Shown piece by piece: positions 44,011 to 55,699 of a DNA stretch of 64,000 nt. Within the stretch, counting starts at the first letter, position 1; every line of letters starts with the position of its first letter. The notes under the pieces were generated by a model, which did not search any database, was not told where the DNA came from, and worked only from the letters and a program-made list of their open reading frames with translations. The stretch is from contig LGRX02027843.1 of the NCBI GenBank assembly GCA_001247695.2, positions 38,679 to 102,678 on the forward strand. Direction: 5' to 3'. Both the position numbers and the translations under genes were made by a program. This stretch comes from Cymbomonas tetramitiformis. Lineage: Eukaryota; Chlorophyta; Pyramimonadophyceae; Pyramimonadales; Pyramimonadaceae.

Positions 44011-45450
44011 TCAATATTTCTCATAACGAACATGTTTGCGTATCAAAGTTTCATACATGTGTGTTATGTTTACATGAAAGTGTGTCAAGTTATCAGTCTG
44101 ACATATGTTATCAGACTGCCGTGTTAAGTTAACACATATGTGTGTTAAGTTGACATATTGTTGCCTTAAATTAACAGGCTGCCGAGTTCGGTTTGAGGAC
44201 TGTTTTCTTAACCCCTTAGTTGCGGTTGGAATTTTTTGCAAAAATATGTGGTTTGGGGACAATTCAAAGTATTGCGTGATCATGGCCGCATGCACGCATA
44301 CGACATCATGTATGTTATAGGCGGACCATCAAATAAGCCACAACGAATCATGGTATAGCTATATCTATCGTATATCTCGAGATATATGGATTATCCAACC
44401 AAAATTTTGAGTATTTTGAGCATAGAAATTACGCATACGTCTTGTGTACGATGCGTGACTGCAGTCTTATTGACCTGTATCATGGTAAAATATCGCGGAA
44501 ATTAACATGTTAGACTATCCCTAATCCATAGTACGCATTAATACCGCCCAATGTGCCAAAAAATACCAAAAATGGCCAAAAAAACACCGAAAAAACACTT
44601 GGATTCAAATGTTTTCCTCACTTAAGAAATGTTTTCCATACTTAAGCTAAAACTCAGGTGATTTTGCTCATAAAATGAGACTATGTGGTGATATAATACC
44701 CCATGTTGCATGCGAGACTGGCGTTGGGATCCATTTCTATCGTATATTTCCACATGGCCACGTATATGCTTACCAATACGGGATATTTATGGCTTGGTTA
44801 GCTACTTTTCAAAGCCAAATTTAAGCGCAAAATGACACAAATAGACAAATTTGGGTTTGGAAATACTAACACGTGAGAGATATATCGCACTAGTATATGT
44901 GCTATACTATTGGTTAACCTGTAGCCATATATCATGAGTGCACCCACAAACCTTACAATATTCGATGCGCCAACCGCGCATATGCAGTTTCATGGTAAGC
45001 CACGCTCTCATTTTCGAGGCCTTGTTGAGAATTCTCAACGTGTCGCAGCTAAGGGGTTAAGCTATCAGTGGTGTATATTATGCTAACAGACTGTATTGTC
45101 ACACTGCCAAACCGGCATTTATTGGTGGCATAGGAACTAGTTAAGTTACTAACCTGTTTAGTGACTTCTATGTATCTGTTTGAAAGGTTTAGTCTTCTAT
45201 GTATCAGTCTGACAGTGCGCACCTTGCTTCCCCCATTCCCGTGGCTTCTGAGCATTATTGTGCTCTCCGTGTTACGCGTTACACCCACTTGTTGCCTCCC
45301 CTCAGCTACCATAACGTTTATTTGGGCATTCCTCTTTCGCACATGGTTTCGTATATGTCCTCGGGTCCCTTCCCTGAAATTTTTTGGTTCTAGGCTCTTT
45401 TTTGCAAAATTTCGATTTTTAGCGAATTGTGCCTCATGCAATTCGCTTCC
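44011..45450. other. Non-coding hAT left arm with degenerate TTAAGTTATC repeats
   Basis: Words such as GTTAAGTTAACA and AAGTTATCAGACTG recur every 22-24 bp at 44050-44190 and more weakly at 45050-45200. No supported gene is present. Confidence 0.5.
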
Positions 45451-45453
45451 GGT

Positions 45454-46455
45454 CTAAGGTTGTCCGTTTTCCTTTATTTTTTCCCTACTATCCCTTATTG
45501 TCATATATAAGCGTTGTGTGAGATATTTTCGCCCAATTTTACTCCTACGCACCTCTACCCGTCCCATATTCCCTAGGTATCGACTCGAGAGGTTAGGGTT
45601 TCCTATTATTTTGGTGCTTATAGCCGCTTTTTCCCCTAAAATCATGTGTTCGTGCCCCCAGGTCTCTCGTAAAATATTTTTATCATTTCTATTACGGTGT
45701 ATTGCATTCAGTTCTAAGTTGTTTAAACACCAAGCTAAGTTTGCCGCGGCCCGCTTCAGGTTAGCAGCAAACCGCTTCGGAAAGTATATGGGTTTATTTA
45801 AGTTATTAGTTAACCGCTTGTTGCTTTCCGAGCACCGTGTTAGTGATATTAAACTTATCGAGTTATTTGCACATCGTAATAAAGTTATTAGGAGCCATAT
45901 TGTGCTGTCTACAGGCTGTATTATTAAGTCAGCTAGGCACTTCATTGAGTTATGTGTAAGCCGTCTTAAGTTATCCGCATAACGAGGTAGGGTAACTTTG
46001 GGCCTAGTATAGTTATTTGCAGACTGTTTGAAGTTGTCTGAGCACCGCGTTGAGTTATCAGACTGCCACCTTAAGTTTTCATGTTTCCAGGTAAGGTTGG
46101 AATATGAAGTGCTACGGCTATCTGCTAGTTGAATTGAGATATTGAGCCCCAGTTTGGAGACAATATCATTCCCGGTTTTGTCATAACAGGTGAGGGGGAA
46201 ATTTTGAAAGAGCATATGTGTGAAGTTTACTAATCTGAAAAGGGAGCTAGAAAAGCAATGCTGAAGAAATAAGTTGTAAACACAGGACAGACAGCACAGG
46301 CAGGCACACTTGACATAACGATTATCATATGCTCTGCTCTTACTTAGAGAAGAGAATTGGAAGAGAAGAAAGTGTGAGGAAGGTGAATCCTTTCTGAGTA
46401 TCATTACAGTAACAATTAATACATATCTAGCCCAATAGGAATTTATGCACTTCAA
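45454..46455 (-). CDS. 333-codon frame directly 3' of the transposase, unidentified
   Basis: The ATG at 46455 is only 14 bases past the transposase stop, on the same strand. The first 100 codons are rich in Cys, Leu, Ser and Phe; the rest is made of degenerate 7-8 residue repeats (SDNSTRCSDN, ANNYTRP, ADNLRRLTHN) that mirror the 22-24-bp DNA repeats. It may be a by-product of repeats lacking stops rather than a gene. It is recorded because it is long for this AT-rich sequence and lies in the transposase 3' region. Confidence 0.25.
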   Translation of the reverse strand: MKCINSYWARYVLIVTVMILRKDSPSSHFLLFQFSSLSKSRAYDNRYVKCACLCCLSCVYNLFLQHCFSSSLFRLVNFTHMLFQNFPLTCYDKTGNDIVSKLGLNISIQLADSRSTSYSNLTWKHENLRWQSDNSTRCSDNFKQSANNYTRPKVTLPRYADNLRRLTHNSMKCLADLIIQPVDSTIWLLITLLRCANNSISLISLTRCSESNKRLTNNLNKPIYFPKRFAANLKRAAANLAWCLNNLELNAIHRNRNDKNILRETWGHEHMILGEKAAISTKIIGNPNLSSRYLGNMGRVEVRRSKIGRKYLTQRLYMTIRDSREKIKENGQP

Positions 46456-46469
46456 AATGTCTTGTCAAA

Positions 46470-49400
46470 TTATTCCACGGCTATGACTGGTGGCTCGGTG
46501 CTAACCTCAGCAGTATCCGCGGTGGTGTCACATTCTCCTTCACTCTCTGGCAACTTACGATCCTCTGCATCACTAAACTTGAAGGCTTGCTTGTAAGCTT
46601 TGGTAATACAGTCTAGTGTAGGGCGCAGCCAAGGGAACTTCCAGTTGCCTCCTACAACCATATACTGTTGCAACACACTGGGAGACAAATTCTTGGCATG
46701 ATAGTCGGCCAACAGGCTACCGGCAGCACTGAAGACAAACTCCACGTTTGCGGAAGCAGCCTTCTTCGGACCCACGTCTCCTCTGAAAACCAAGTTATGA
46801 ATCGGAAGCACGCTTTTGTTCACATCCCAGAAACGGATCAGGTCAAACTCACGGGTCTTTGGGTTTTTAAACTTGCTCAACAACTCAGGATCCTGAGCGA
46901 GCGACTGATACAACGTTTTTTCTTGCTGTAAGGCACACGGGACAACAGCTTCAGTAGGCGGACGTGGAGGTGGCGCCACTTGAACCTGTTGAGTCAGTTC
47001 ATTTAAAGTCTTGCGCCTCCTCTTGGACACCGGCTCCACAGCAAATTGATCAGTTTCAGCAGCTGGTTCAACAGTGTCTGAGGAGGGCTCTGCAGGCAAA
47101 GTGGATGTTTCCTTCTCCTCACCCTCTGTGACAGACTCTTCCTGATGTGCGCCCGCCCGCAACTGCTTCTCCCTAGCAATCAAACAACGGTCGTATTCGT
47201 TTTCCATCAACTCGATGAGTGCAGCCTTGTCTGTCAAGAGGGCGCCGGTGACACTGGTATCCAGGGAAGGGTTCATTTTGAGGGACAGCAAGGTGTGGCG
47301 GTCAGGTCTCATGAAACGAGTCTTCACCTCCTCACGAATCAATTTCCGCCCTTCTTGAATCTCTTTTGGCAACAACCGTGAAGGAATGAGCTCCCACGTC
47401 TCGCTTTCCCCTGAACCTCGAACAACTTCCAAGTCAGGGAGTTTCAGATTCTCGTGCAAGGTGTGTGCCAAGACGTACTCCTTGTCCAAACCAACCCCCT
47501 CATGACCTTGCAGGGCTTGAGACACTTCATAAGGCAAGGACAATAAGCTCTCAATCATTGCTGCCTGTCGCCACTCAACAGTTGTCAAGCAACGCTGTTG
47601 CATTGGGAATTTCTTCCCTTGTGCCTCTGCCTCTTCGATCAAGTCAAGATCGGAGTCCTCTGACTGTTCTGCTGCGTTAAGCTCCTCGTCATCACTCTCA
47701 ATGTAGTCGTCTCCCTCGGCATCAGTTCCCAGCAGCACATCACTGATGAGATCCTCCTCGCACAAACCAGTGTCGCTTCCTGTCAAAGACCGCTTAATGA
47801 ACTTCTCGAGTTCACGCCCGCGCTTGCACATTTTCATGTATCCTCCCCAGCGAATAGCGTGCTGCATACGCCCCCACCAACGAACCATGTGGACAATTGG
47901 TATCATCGATCCATGAGTGCAATGCTTGTAGCGTCGATGGGTACATACGTACGTATCTCACGCAATGCGTTAATGTATGTTGCCACTAGCGCGAGAAGAA
48001 ACGAATGTGGGGAAAAACGATAACAGCAGCGAGGCATCGTGCGTACGTTCGTACCTGCTGCAGGGTTGTTTTCACTTGGGACTTCGCAATGCCTGCACCA
48101 GCCTGAGCTTCCTCCAAGCGCTTGGAAGTGATGACTGAAGAATGAAAAGCTGAAGACTGGGCTGAAGCGCGCTTGATCACAGCCCTAATCTTCGGATTGG
48201 AAGATTTCTCCTTCTTCCCACCAGTGCCAAGACCCTTCTCAACGCAGCGTTGCAGCTGATGCGGACCACATATTTTCAGCCTGTCACTGATCCCCAGAAC
48301 CTTGTGCGCCTTTTTGTTATTGGACGCGCCATCCGCTGTGGACAGACTGATGTGGGAGGTTTCCATCTTCGAAGCGAGGAGCGTGTTGCGGAACCAGCGG
48401 CCAATTGAAACACCAGTGTGACGATTGGTGGGAAACTTTTCGAAAGCTTTAATGGGGGCCACATCATGCAAGCGGTTGTCAAGCAGCAAAATCATGGAAA
48501 CCCGCAAGCACGCGAACGACTCCTTCGCATTTTTCTGCGTCCATATATCCTGCTGGGTCCCACAGTGGGGCTTTCCGACTTCCGCGAGATTCTGAGCAAT
48601 AGCCGCGTCAAGCATTTCGTTCATCAGTGCGAAAATCACGAACAAGATTTTCAAACACGTCTCTCGACAAGGTGGTACATAACGTGGAGAAAGCCCGGCG
48701 ATCCATTCGCGCATCGAAGGGCTCTTCGCGCAATGGAAATGCTTTTTGTCGAGGACAATCCACAGAACGAACCGCACGTGATGGGGGAACGCTTCGTCAA
48801 AAGACATCGTGAGAAAGACGCTGCCATCATCCGCCACGCGCAGTTTGCTATGGCTCGAAACAGCTCGGGCCGTGGCGGCAGCCTCAGGGTGAAAGCTGTC
48901 CATATGCCGAAATAAAACACCCGTGGATCCATCAACAACTGTGCACGTGGTAGGGCGTGGGCAACCGTGAACTGCACACTTCCATAATTCGACCTTGACT
49001 TTTTTGCCCGCCTTGCGTCCAGATGTTGCGACCTGCTGTTCCTGGCCGATGAGCTTCCAACCCTGGTAACACGCGGGTCGAGTAGGACCATCCGCAGGCA
49101 CTACAGGGTCCTCAGCAGGCTTGTCGGTAGTCGCAAGTTGTCTAGGGTCTGGTGTCGGGATGAACGCAGCTTCAGCCTCGCGATCATCCTTGTAAGTCAG
49201 GTGGCGAAAACGGTTCCAGGAAGAAAGCTGAATCCAGTAGCCAGGGTGAGAGGGGTCATCGCGAGCGTCCTCGCACACTTGGAAACGAATAGCTGGAGAA
49301 TTCGTAGTACGTTGTCCGGTGCCAAACCTTTTAGCATCGCAGTACTCAACTGCCTCCGCGCGGAATTGCTTCCTTTTCTCACTGTCGGGCGCATTATCGA

Positions 49401-49545
49401 ACCAGTGCCCCGGGACGTTCACTACTACTTTCAAAGCTACCTGCTCCTCTCCAGGGTATTGCTTGATAAACAGGTTGGCGTCGATAGAAGGTTGACTGAA
49501 AACTTTCTGCTTGGCCTTACTCTGTATCATTCTCTCATTCGGCAT
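46470..49545 (-). CDS. hAT-family transposase, two exons
   Basis: The enzyme excises and inserts the surrounding element. Exon 1 is 48055-49545 (497 codons, phase 0) and exon 2 is 46470-47924, joined over a GT...AG intron of 130 bp, for about 981 residues. Exon 1 carries a BED-like zinc finger (KCAVHGC ... RHMDSFHPEA), then a catalytic-domain block with STADGASNNKKAHK (the second Asp) and the hAT C-x2-H signature in CGPHQLQRCV. Exon 2 holds RWWGRMQHAIRWGG, an acidic insertion, EWRQAAMIESLL, and the C-terminal dimerisation region ANVEFVFSAAGSLLADYHAK with LSPSVLQQYMVVGGNW. No frameshift or internal stop was seen. The ATG at 49545 is the first in frame after the GTGTCGG-rich end. Confidence 0.93.
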
Positions 49546-49599
49546 GGCGCTGAGGACGCTGGCGAGGGAGGGACGACCTAGTTCTTGGAACGAGCGGAG

Positions 49600-49949
49600 G
49601 AACGGGCGGCAAAAAAGTGGCCCAGATGGGCGTGGTTGTCGGTCGAAGCGGACGGGGTCCGATCGAACCGCCAGTGTCGGTCAGATACAGTGCAGCTCGA
49701 TTTTTTAACGGCGCAGAACCCGCCAGTGTCGGAGTAGGGCTCCCTACCCAACCGCATGACCGGTGTCGGATCGGCGCAGCTCTATTTATTAACGGTGTAG
49801 ATCCTGCCAGTGTCGGTGTAGAGCTCTTTTTGGAACCGATGACGGGTTCGGGATCGGATCAGGTACCTTCCCTCGATCCGAAGGTACGGATAGTCGCGGT
49901 GCAGCTGAAATTTTAACGGTGTCGGATCATTTACGGATATGACCCGACA
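49600..49949. repeat. Subterminal GTGTCGG repeats of the hAT right end
   Basis: CCAGTGTCGG or CGGTGTCGG recurs at about 49671, 49722, 49761, 49807 and 49918, with ATTTTTTAACGG-like and TTATTAACGG words between them. Such subterminal words are typical transposase-binding sites in hAT elements (family knowledge; not tested here). Confidence 0.75.
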
Positions 49950-49972
49950 CCGATGTCGACACTGATGGGTAA

Positions 49973-50607
49973 CATACATTTGGCCATGATTGGCTAAGCG
50001 CGACACCGCTTGAGTGGGTGGTGCGCCCCATGAGCACAACGTGGTGAACGGCGGGAGTTAGGGGTTCGCGCTGAGCTTACGATTTTGGCCATGGCGAGGT
50101 GATGCGTTCTCGTATGGTAATGAGGTTCTCCCTGGGTTTACATCGTCGAGATTAGCTACCTCGACGCCTTGCAGGGCCGTATGCCGGCTGACGTTGCCAA
50201 CGACATCTCCGCCGACGCTTTGCTATTTTCACCGCCAGCTTACGGCATTCCCTGAACTCCGCATTTTATGACCACGTTGTACTCCGACTAGCACCCTCCC
50301 ACTCTTTGGTATTTCTTCATGGAAACAAGAATAAAGCGAAAGAAAATCAGGGTATATTGCTTACCGTGGCGGGCCGGCCCGGGGCCGTAGCTCACCACTC
50401 CGGGCCGCATGCGGGCCGATGGAATATATGGATGCGGGCCGTGACGTTTGATATGAAAATACTCCAATTTATGCAAAATTATGCGATTTTTACAATATCG
50501 CCATACTTGAAATTAAGATTTCGCAGATTGGCCGTATTGGCCGAAAGCGGGCCAGTGGATTTGTTGATTGCGGGCCGTAAAGAAAACAAATACGAAAAAC
50601 TATTATT
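49973..50607. other. Spacer with GCGGGCCG repeats
   Basis: GCGGGCCG-type words occur about six times at 50370-50575. No gene is recognised. Confidence 0.5.
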
Positions 50608-51714
50608 CAGGAATAGATCAAGCCAAAATGGGGAATAGAAAAAAAGTGATGTTTTTCGGGAATAGATTATATGTCACATGCCATCTATCGTTTGTACTAT
50701 CAACTATGAACTATCACTAGCGTACGGTAGGTACCGCGGAGGTACAAGCGGTTCAGCGTGTGCAATGTTTTGCGTCTAGCACAACAGATTTATTGGGTGT
50801 GTGTTCGAGTTTACCCAAACCCAATACATGCCAAACTGAAAAGTAATTCCCGTGCGTTATAGCGCGCGAAGCTATGCACAAATATTTACAAGACATATAT
50901 CTTTCAGTTCTCAGAAGCTCAAGGCCTGAGATAACTTGTTGGCAAAACCATCAATTTATTTCTTTATTGGCAGATCTATTGGGCTTGGGTTCGAATGTTT
51001 CCAAACCCAATACATGCTAAACAGCAAACGGCTTCCCGTGCGTTCTAGCGCACGTAACTGCGTAGAAATATTGCCAAGATATTTATCTTTGATATATTCG
51101 AAGCACAAGGTCTAAGAAAGTCTGTGCGCAAAATGGTATAACTATTTCTTTGACACAGATTTCAGCGTGATATTCAAACTCATAAATCTGGGTCAAAGAA
51201 ATTATATGTTAACTTCGCGCACAAGCGATCGCAAACCTTGCACTTCAGAAATGTGACGTATATACATCTTATCAATATATTTTGCAATCTTACGTGCGCT
51301 GGAACTCACGGGAAGCCCTTTGCTGTTTGGCATGTTTGGGTTTGCATGTACCCAAACCCATGATGTGCAGCACGCGTTTTGCGCATAGCTTACATCAGAG
51401 CGTGTGCGTTCGTGAGGGTGCACCAATATTGCTGTTAGCAATATGTTTGCCAAGTATCGTGCGCTAGAACGCGCGAGAACCCCTCCGCTGTTTGAGTTTT
51501 TATGCGATGTGCATGAAAGTTATAAGGGCCTATCAGCTTAGCTCGCAGTCGCGACTGCAAACTGAGCTGATGCGGTCACGGATCGCTCAATCAAGAGCTC
51601 AAAAAATTCCTAGGAGTCTAAATGATATATCTATGTGCGTTACGAACGTTGGAAAATGTTTTCCTAATCTAATTTACTCGCAAACAGTGTGGGGTATACG
51701 TGCAGTGAAGCCTT

Positions 51715-51814
51715 ATTCACGGCCGTGAATTCCATATTCACGGCCGCTTCACGTGTACCCAAAGTAACCAAAAATCGTTCGATCGGCGATCGAACGGTTT
51801 TTGGTTACTTTGGG
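51715..51814. repeat. Double palindrome plus 27-bp hairpin module (copy 2)
   Basis: ATTCACGGCCGTGAAT (51715-51730) and a half copy (51737-51747) precede a hairpin with arms 51758-51784 and 51788-51814. It has 27 pairs, a 3-nt loop and one T/C difference leaving a G-T pair. Compared with 4424-4479, four stem positions changed on both arms together. Confidence 0.92.
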
Positions 51815-52115
51815 AGTGAGATCGTGACTTTAGGCCGAGAAAGGCACACCAAGGAAGGCAAGAAAGGCACACCCTGCTGTACTTTTTCGGAGGCGTATAC
51901 GTTTACGTTCCGCGACTGTCCCATTTTACAACTGTGTGGCAGCTGTAAAATGGGACAATAGGTCTTCCGCTGTCGCGACATGTCGCTCGGCTGTCGCTGT
52001 CGGGGATCGAGCCTTTTTCCCCTTCCTTTCCCCGCCTACTAGTCATGGCTACCGGGGGGGAGGGGGGAGGCGGCTTGCATGCATGGCGACATGTGACATT
52101 TAATCTATTCCCGAA

Positions 52116-52426
52116 GGGACAGGGTACGGGCGCTGGGAACTCGTCCAACTTTTCCGATAACACATGATGACTGCATGTCACGGCTGCATCTATCGCGTGA
52201 GAGACAGCGACACAGTGGCCGCAATGAACGTCGCCGGCAGCAGACGGTGAACACATCGACATCGCGGACACCATTGCCGCTGCCGTTGCGTGAGTACTTA
52301 CTGTTACTCGTTCTTCGTTGACCCATCCCAATCCGCAATTGCATCGTAAAATTCTTCACAGGTAGCTACGCAATTTCACCAACGTTCCTCCGCCTCATGG
52401 GGCGAACGGTGCTGTGACTGCTGTGA
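52116..52426 (+). repeat. Left arm of the about 311-bp inverted repeat, element B
   Basis: Pairs with 53263-53581. It starts GGGACAGGGTACGGGCGC and ends GTGCTGTGACTGCTGTGA. The predicted frames in both arms (142 and 105 codons) are the same sequence read on opposite strands and are not supported as genes. Confidence 0.93.
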
Positions 52427-52429
52427 CAG

Positions 52430-53260
52430 CACATCTGCCTTAGAAATAAATTGCGCATTTCGCGCACAAGTAACTTGAAGCCTTGAGCTTCAGGTAACTT
52501 AAAGATACATCTCCTGGCAGTATGTGCTCTAGGACGCACGGATAGCCCTCGGCTGTTTGGCATCTTTAGATTTGGGTTCGAACCCAAACCCAAACCCAAA
52601 ACATCCGCCTTAGAAATAAATTGCGCGTTTCGCGTACAAGTAACTTGAAGCCTTGAGCTTCGGTTCAGGCAACTTAAAAGATATGTATCTTGGCAGTATG
52701 TGCGCCAAGTTTCGTGCTCTAGGACGCACGGAAAGCCCTCGGCTGTTTGGCATCTTTGGGTTTGGGTTCGAACCCAAACCCAAAAACATCTGCCTGAGAA
52801 ATAAATTGCGCGTTTCGCGCACAAGTAACTTGAAGCCTTGAGCTTCAGGTAACTTAAAGATATGTATCTTGGCAGTATTTGTGCCAAGTTTCGTGCTCTA
52901 CTAGGACGCACGGGAAGCCCTCGGCTGTTTGGCATCTTTGGGTTTGGGTACGTTCGAACCCAAACCCAAAGGCAAAGGGATAGGACAGTTTCGTAGATTC
53001 TGTCCCGATGCCTTTGCAACCTCGCATGCTAACTCGATCATATTATAATGAATATTCAACATTCAAGCGTTGGATACCCCACGCCAACGGGAAGCGCTCG
53101 GCTGATTTGTTATTTGGGTATGCGCACCCAAATGACAAAAAACGCATCTTTGAAACTCGTTAGTTTCAAAGATGCGTGGCCGATGCCTTCGTGCTTATGT
53201 GTATATTTCATATGAAATATGCCATGGAATAAATGTGAGTATCCCGCACAAACGGGAAGA
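52430..53260 (-). repeat. Inverted block of the hairpin satellite in element B
   Basis: Anchor copies (ACGGGAAG and variants) lie near 52538, 52730, 52913, 53085 and 53250. The block 52960-53260 is the close reverse complement of 2940-3260 in element A, including TTTGAAACTCGTTAGTTTCA. The 217-codon minus frame here is satellite read-through. Confidence 0.92.
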
Positions 53261-53262
53261 GC

Positions 53263-53581
53263 TCACAGCAGTCACAGCACCGTTCGCCCCACGTGAGGCG
53301 GAGGAACGTTGATGAAATAGCGTAGCTGTCTGTGAAGAATTTTACGATGCAATTGCGGGTTGGGATGGGTCAACGAAGAACGAGTTACCGTAAGCAGTCA
53401 CGCAACGGCAGCGGCAATGGTGTCCGCGATGTCGATGTGTTCACCGTCTGCTGCCGGCGACGTTCATTGCGCTGCCGGTCACTGTGTCGCTGTCTCTCAT
53501 GCGACAGACGCAGCCGTGACATGCAGTCATCATGTGTCATCGGAAAAGTTGGACGAGTTCCCAGCGCCCGTACCCTGTCCC
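53263..53581 (-). repeat. Right arm of the about 311-bp inverted repeat, element B
   Basis: Reverse complement of 52116-52426 with small indels (an extra CGCTGC block near 53470). Confidence 0.93.
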
Positions 53582-53709
53582 ATTCCCGAATTACATCAAA
53601 AACAATTCTATTCCCCATTTTGGGTTAATCTATTCCCGCATAAATACCCCACCAAAAAAATAGGCAATACGCACTGAAATAAAGTTGTTGAAGGAGTCCG
53701 ACTTGGACT

Positions 53710-54964
53710 CCTCTCTTCGACTTGCCGACGCCGTCCGAAATTCTTCGACGGTGCGTACTCCGCCAGTGCCAAGTCCACCAACACCAACGGAAAATGAGCT
53801 CCCAGCAGTGGCTCGAGCTCGTCAGAAGTTCGAGGATGCCAATCCATCGTGAACTCCATCTACTCCAAGGGGCGGCATCGCAAGTGGGCGAAAGCCATCA
53901 AACAAACTGCTCTTGGCGGCGAATACTTCGACGCCTCTGACGACGTCTCCAAACTGGCTAAGATCATCGTGGCCCTCAAGGCCGAGATTGTCACGGCCGG
54001 TCTGGATTCCGACGTTTTTGACATGGACGACCCCACCCTTGTGGTTAATCGTTCCGTCAACGAGCTCGTCTACGACACCTTGGGCTACATCGTGGAGCCT
54101 GACTCCGTGGCTTACGGGTATCTTCTGGGCACCGACGCTGTTTCTGACCTGATTAAAGGGTGCGTGCCGCCTGCAGTTCGTCAGAAGCTGCAGGCAATAC
54201 ATTCTTCTTTAACCTACCCCGCGAAGGTGGACCCAAGGCCCATTTTAGCCAAGGAGCAACGGCTCGTGCGTGAAAACAGGGCTGCCGACTGGACTCCCAC
54301 AGCCACGACGCGTAAGCAGCAGCTGTGGGAGTCCCTGGACCCTGACTTCTACGCAGCTATTCGTGTTCGTTATCCTCGATTGGTTGACCTCCAACACGTC
54401 TTCCTTGCTGAATTGTCCGATACTCCGATTTTGTCGCGTCGGTTTTCGTGTCGTGGAGCTCGTCGCAGGCGGAGCAGGGGGGGCACTGCCGGGACCGCGG
54501 CTTCGGCGGTGGTGCCTCCAGGTGACGACCCCATCCTGAAACTCTTCGCCAAGATCGAGAGAATTGAAAGCTTCATCAAGACCCAACGCCAAGGAGGTGC
54601 GGCATCTTTGCTTCCTAAACGGACGCGAAAGGGACTTTCCGGTTACCGCGTTGGCGCTCGCCCCGACCCACAAGTAGGGGTTGACACGCGACAGAAAAAG
54701 GCCATCCCGCAGTGCCCTCGCTGCCCCACGGCGGGCGATGGGCACAAGTACCACTCGTGGGACGATTGCCCGCTTGGCGGGAAGAAACATGCGGCGGGCA
54801 CGGCGGCAGCTTACTGCCAGCCGGTCGCGGACTGCACACCAGAGGTGTTGCACATCTTGGCACTGTGCCAGGTGTTTCAGTCCGCAGCCAACAACGGGCC
54901 TGCGGTATTCTCCGCGGCAAACCATGCGAACAGTACGGCGCACCGGCCGAGCGGCCGTGCTTAA
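53710..54964 (+). CDS. gag-like protein of a copia-type element
   Basis: The coding trace begins about 53710 (SSLRLADAVRNSSTVRTPPV) and is broken by a frame change near 53848. It then stays open to TAA at 54962. It has a helical capsid-like region (WAKAIKQTALGGEYFDAS; SVNELVYDTLGYIVEPDSVA; IKGCVPPAVRQKLQAI) and a zinc-knuckle-like C-x2-C-x9-H-x4-C in CPRCPTAGDGHKYHSWDDC. Gag packages element RNA, and the assignment rests on this layout. No 5' LTR and no pol were found. Overlapping frames are shadows. Confidence 0.7.
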
Positions 54965-55384
54965 CGAGGGTGCATCGGCCGGGGGCGTGAACATCTCGGC
55001 CTACGGCTTTGCGGCGGGTGACGCCGAGGACTCCGACGGCGAGGACACGGACGTGGAGGCCGAGCTCCAGCAGCTGCGGCGCGAGGTGACAACAGCTACT
55101 GAGGTGAGTATGGTGCAAGCATCCTTTACACGGCGATTGTCTGCGGCGGGGGCCGCAACTGCGGCTAATGACGCGCCAAGCTACTGCTTTTCGGCGCCCA
55201 CGGACGAGTTTGCAGGTGGGATTGAGTTGGTCCCTCCGCCGGCGGGGCGGCCTCGTACCATTGAGATGGGTGCGTGCTCCATGGGAGCTCTGCCGGTTGA
55301 TGCGGCGGAGCCGGTGGTGGCTCGGTCTTCGATCGTGGGTTGGCCTAAACAAGAATTCTTTTTGAAATCACCTAAAGTTTTTTG
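54958..55384 (+). pseudogene. gag C-terminal extension in a shifted frame
   Basis: The next frame (offset one base from the main gag frame) continues with AVLNEGASAGGVNISAYGFA and an acidic stretch AEDSDGEDTDVEAELQQLRR, ending near 55384. The acidic linker fits the region between gag and protease in copia elements. Either a mutation or a programmed shift joined it to the upstream frame. Protease, integrase and RT are absent. Confidence 0.45.
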
Positions 55385-55699
55385 ACCCATTTTTCGGGGC
55401 CGAACCTATATTTTTTTGCCCTTTTTTCAGGATGCCTAAATTCTGATGAAAATTTACCCCCCTTTTTCGATAAAGCCTACTGAACACTGGGTGGGAAGGA
55501 TGTCATGACCTGGTCGTGACATCGTGACCCGAAATCGCGACGTCACATCGTCAATGCGTGACGCAAGCGTCGTCGCTTTCGTTTCGCCGGCGATTTCTGG
55601 CGAAATCGTACCTGCTCGCTTCCAAGATTCGATCTTGCCTCGACTTCTGTTGATAACGCATAACCCTCTGAAACTCGACACTCTGCGCTACACATCGAT

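Larger units (their letters stand above)
43511..49964. mobile_element. Complete hAT transposon
   Basis: Terminal inverted repeats CAGTGTCGACATCGG (43511-43525 and, inverted, 49950-49964) are flanked by the 8-bp target duplication ATGGGTAA (43503-43510 and 49965-49972). CAGTG ends and 8-bp duplications are diagnostic of hAT elements. The 6454-bp body has one two-exon transposase gene on the minus strand, about 3 kb of non-coding left arm with minisatellites, and TGTCGG-rich subterminal regions at both ends. The transposase frame is intact, so the element could be autonomous. Confidence 0.96.
50608..53638. mobile_element. Element B: relative of element A with nested inverted repeats
   Basis: Outer inverted ends share GGAATAGATYAA and CCAAAATGGGGAATAGAA (50608-50640 and 53606-53638). 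A second, longer pair of about 311 bp (52116-52426 and 53263-53581) encloses an inverted block of the element A satellite, so a unit of about 1.47 kb is nested in or fused to the larger one. The left half has diverged satellite units in both orientations (50855, 51031; 51300, 51455) and the double-palindrome/hairpin module (51715-51814). No transposase is recognisable. Confidence 0.8.

Noticed and set aside
52560..52600. Telomere-like CCCAAA repeats
   Set aside because: The short run is one arm of the GGTTTGGG hairpin of the satellite unit, not a telomere array.
51903..53019. Frames of 142 and 217 codons, plus 98-105 codon partners at 53332-53677
   Set aside because: They are inverted-repeat arms and satellite read through; the same sequence appears on opposite strands at the mirrored place.
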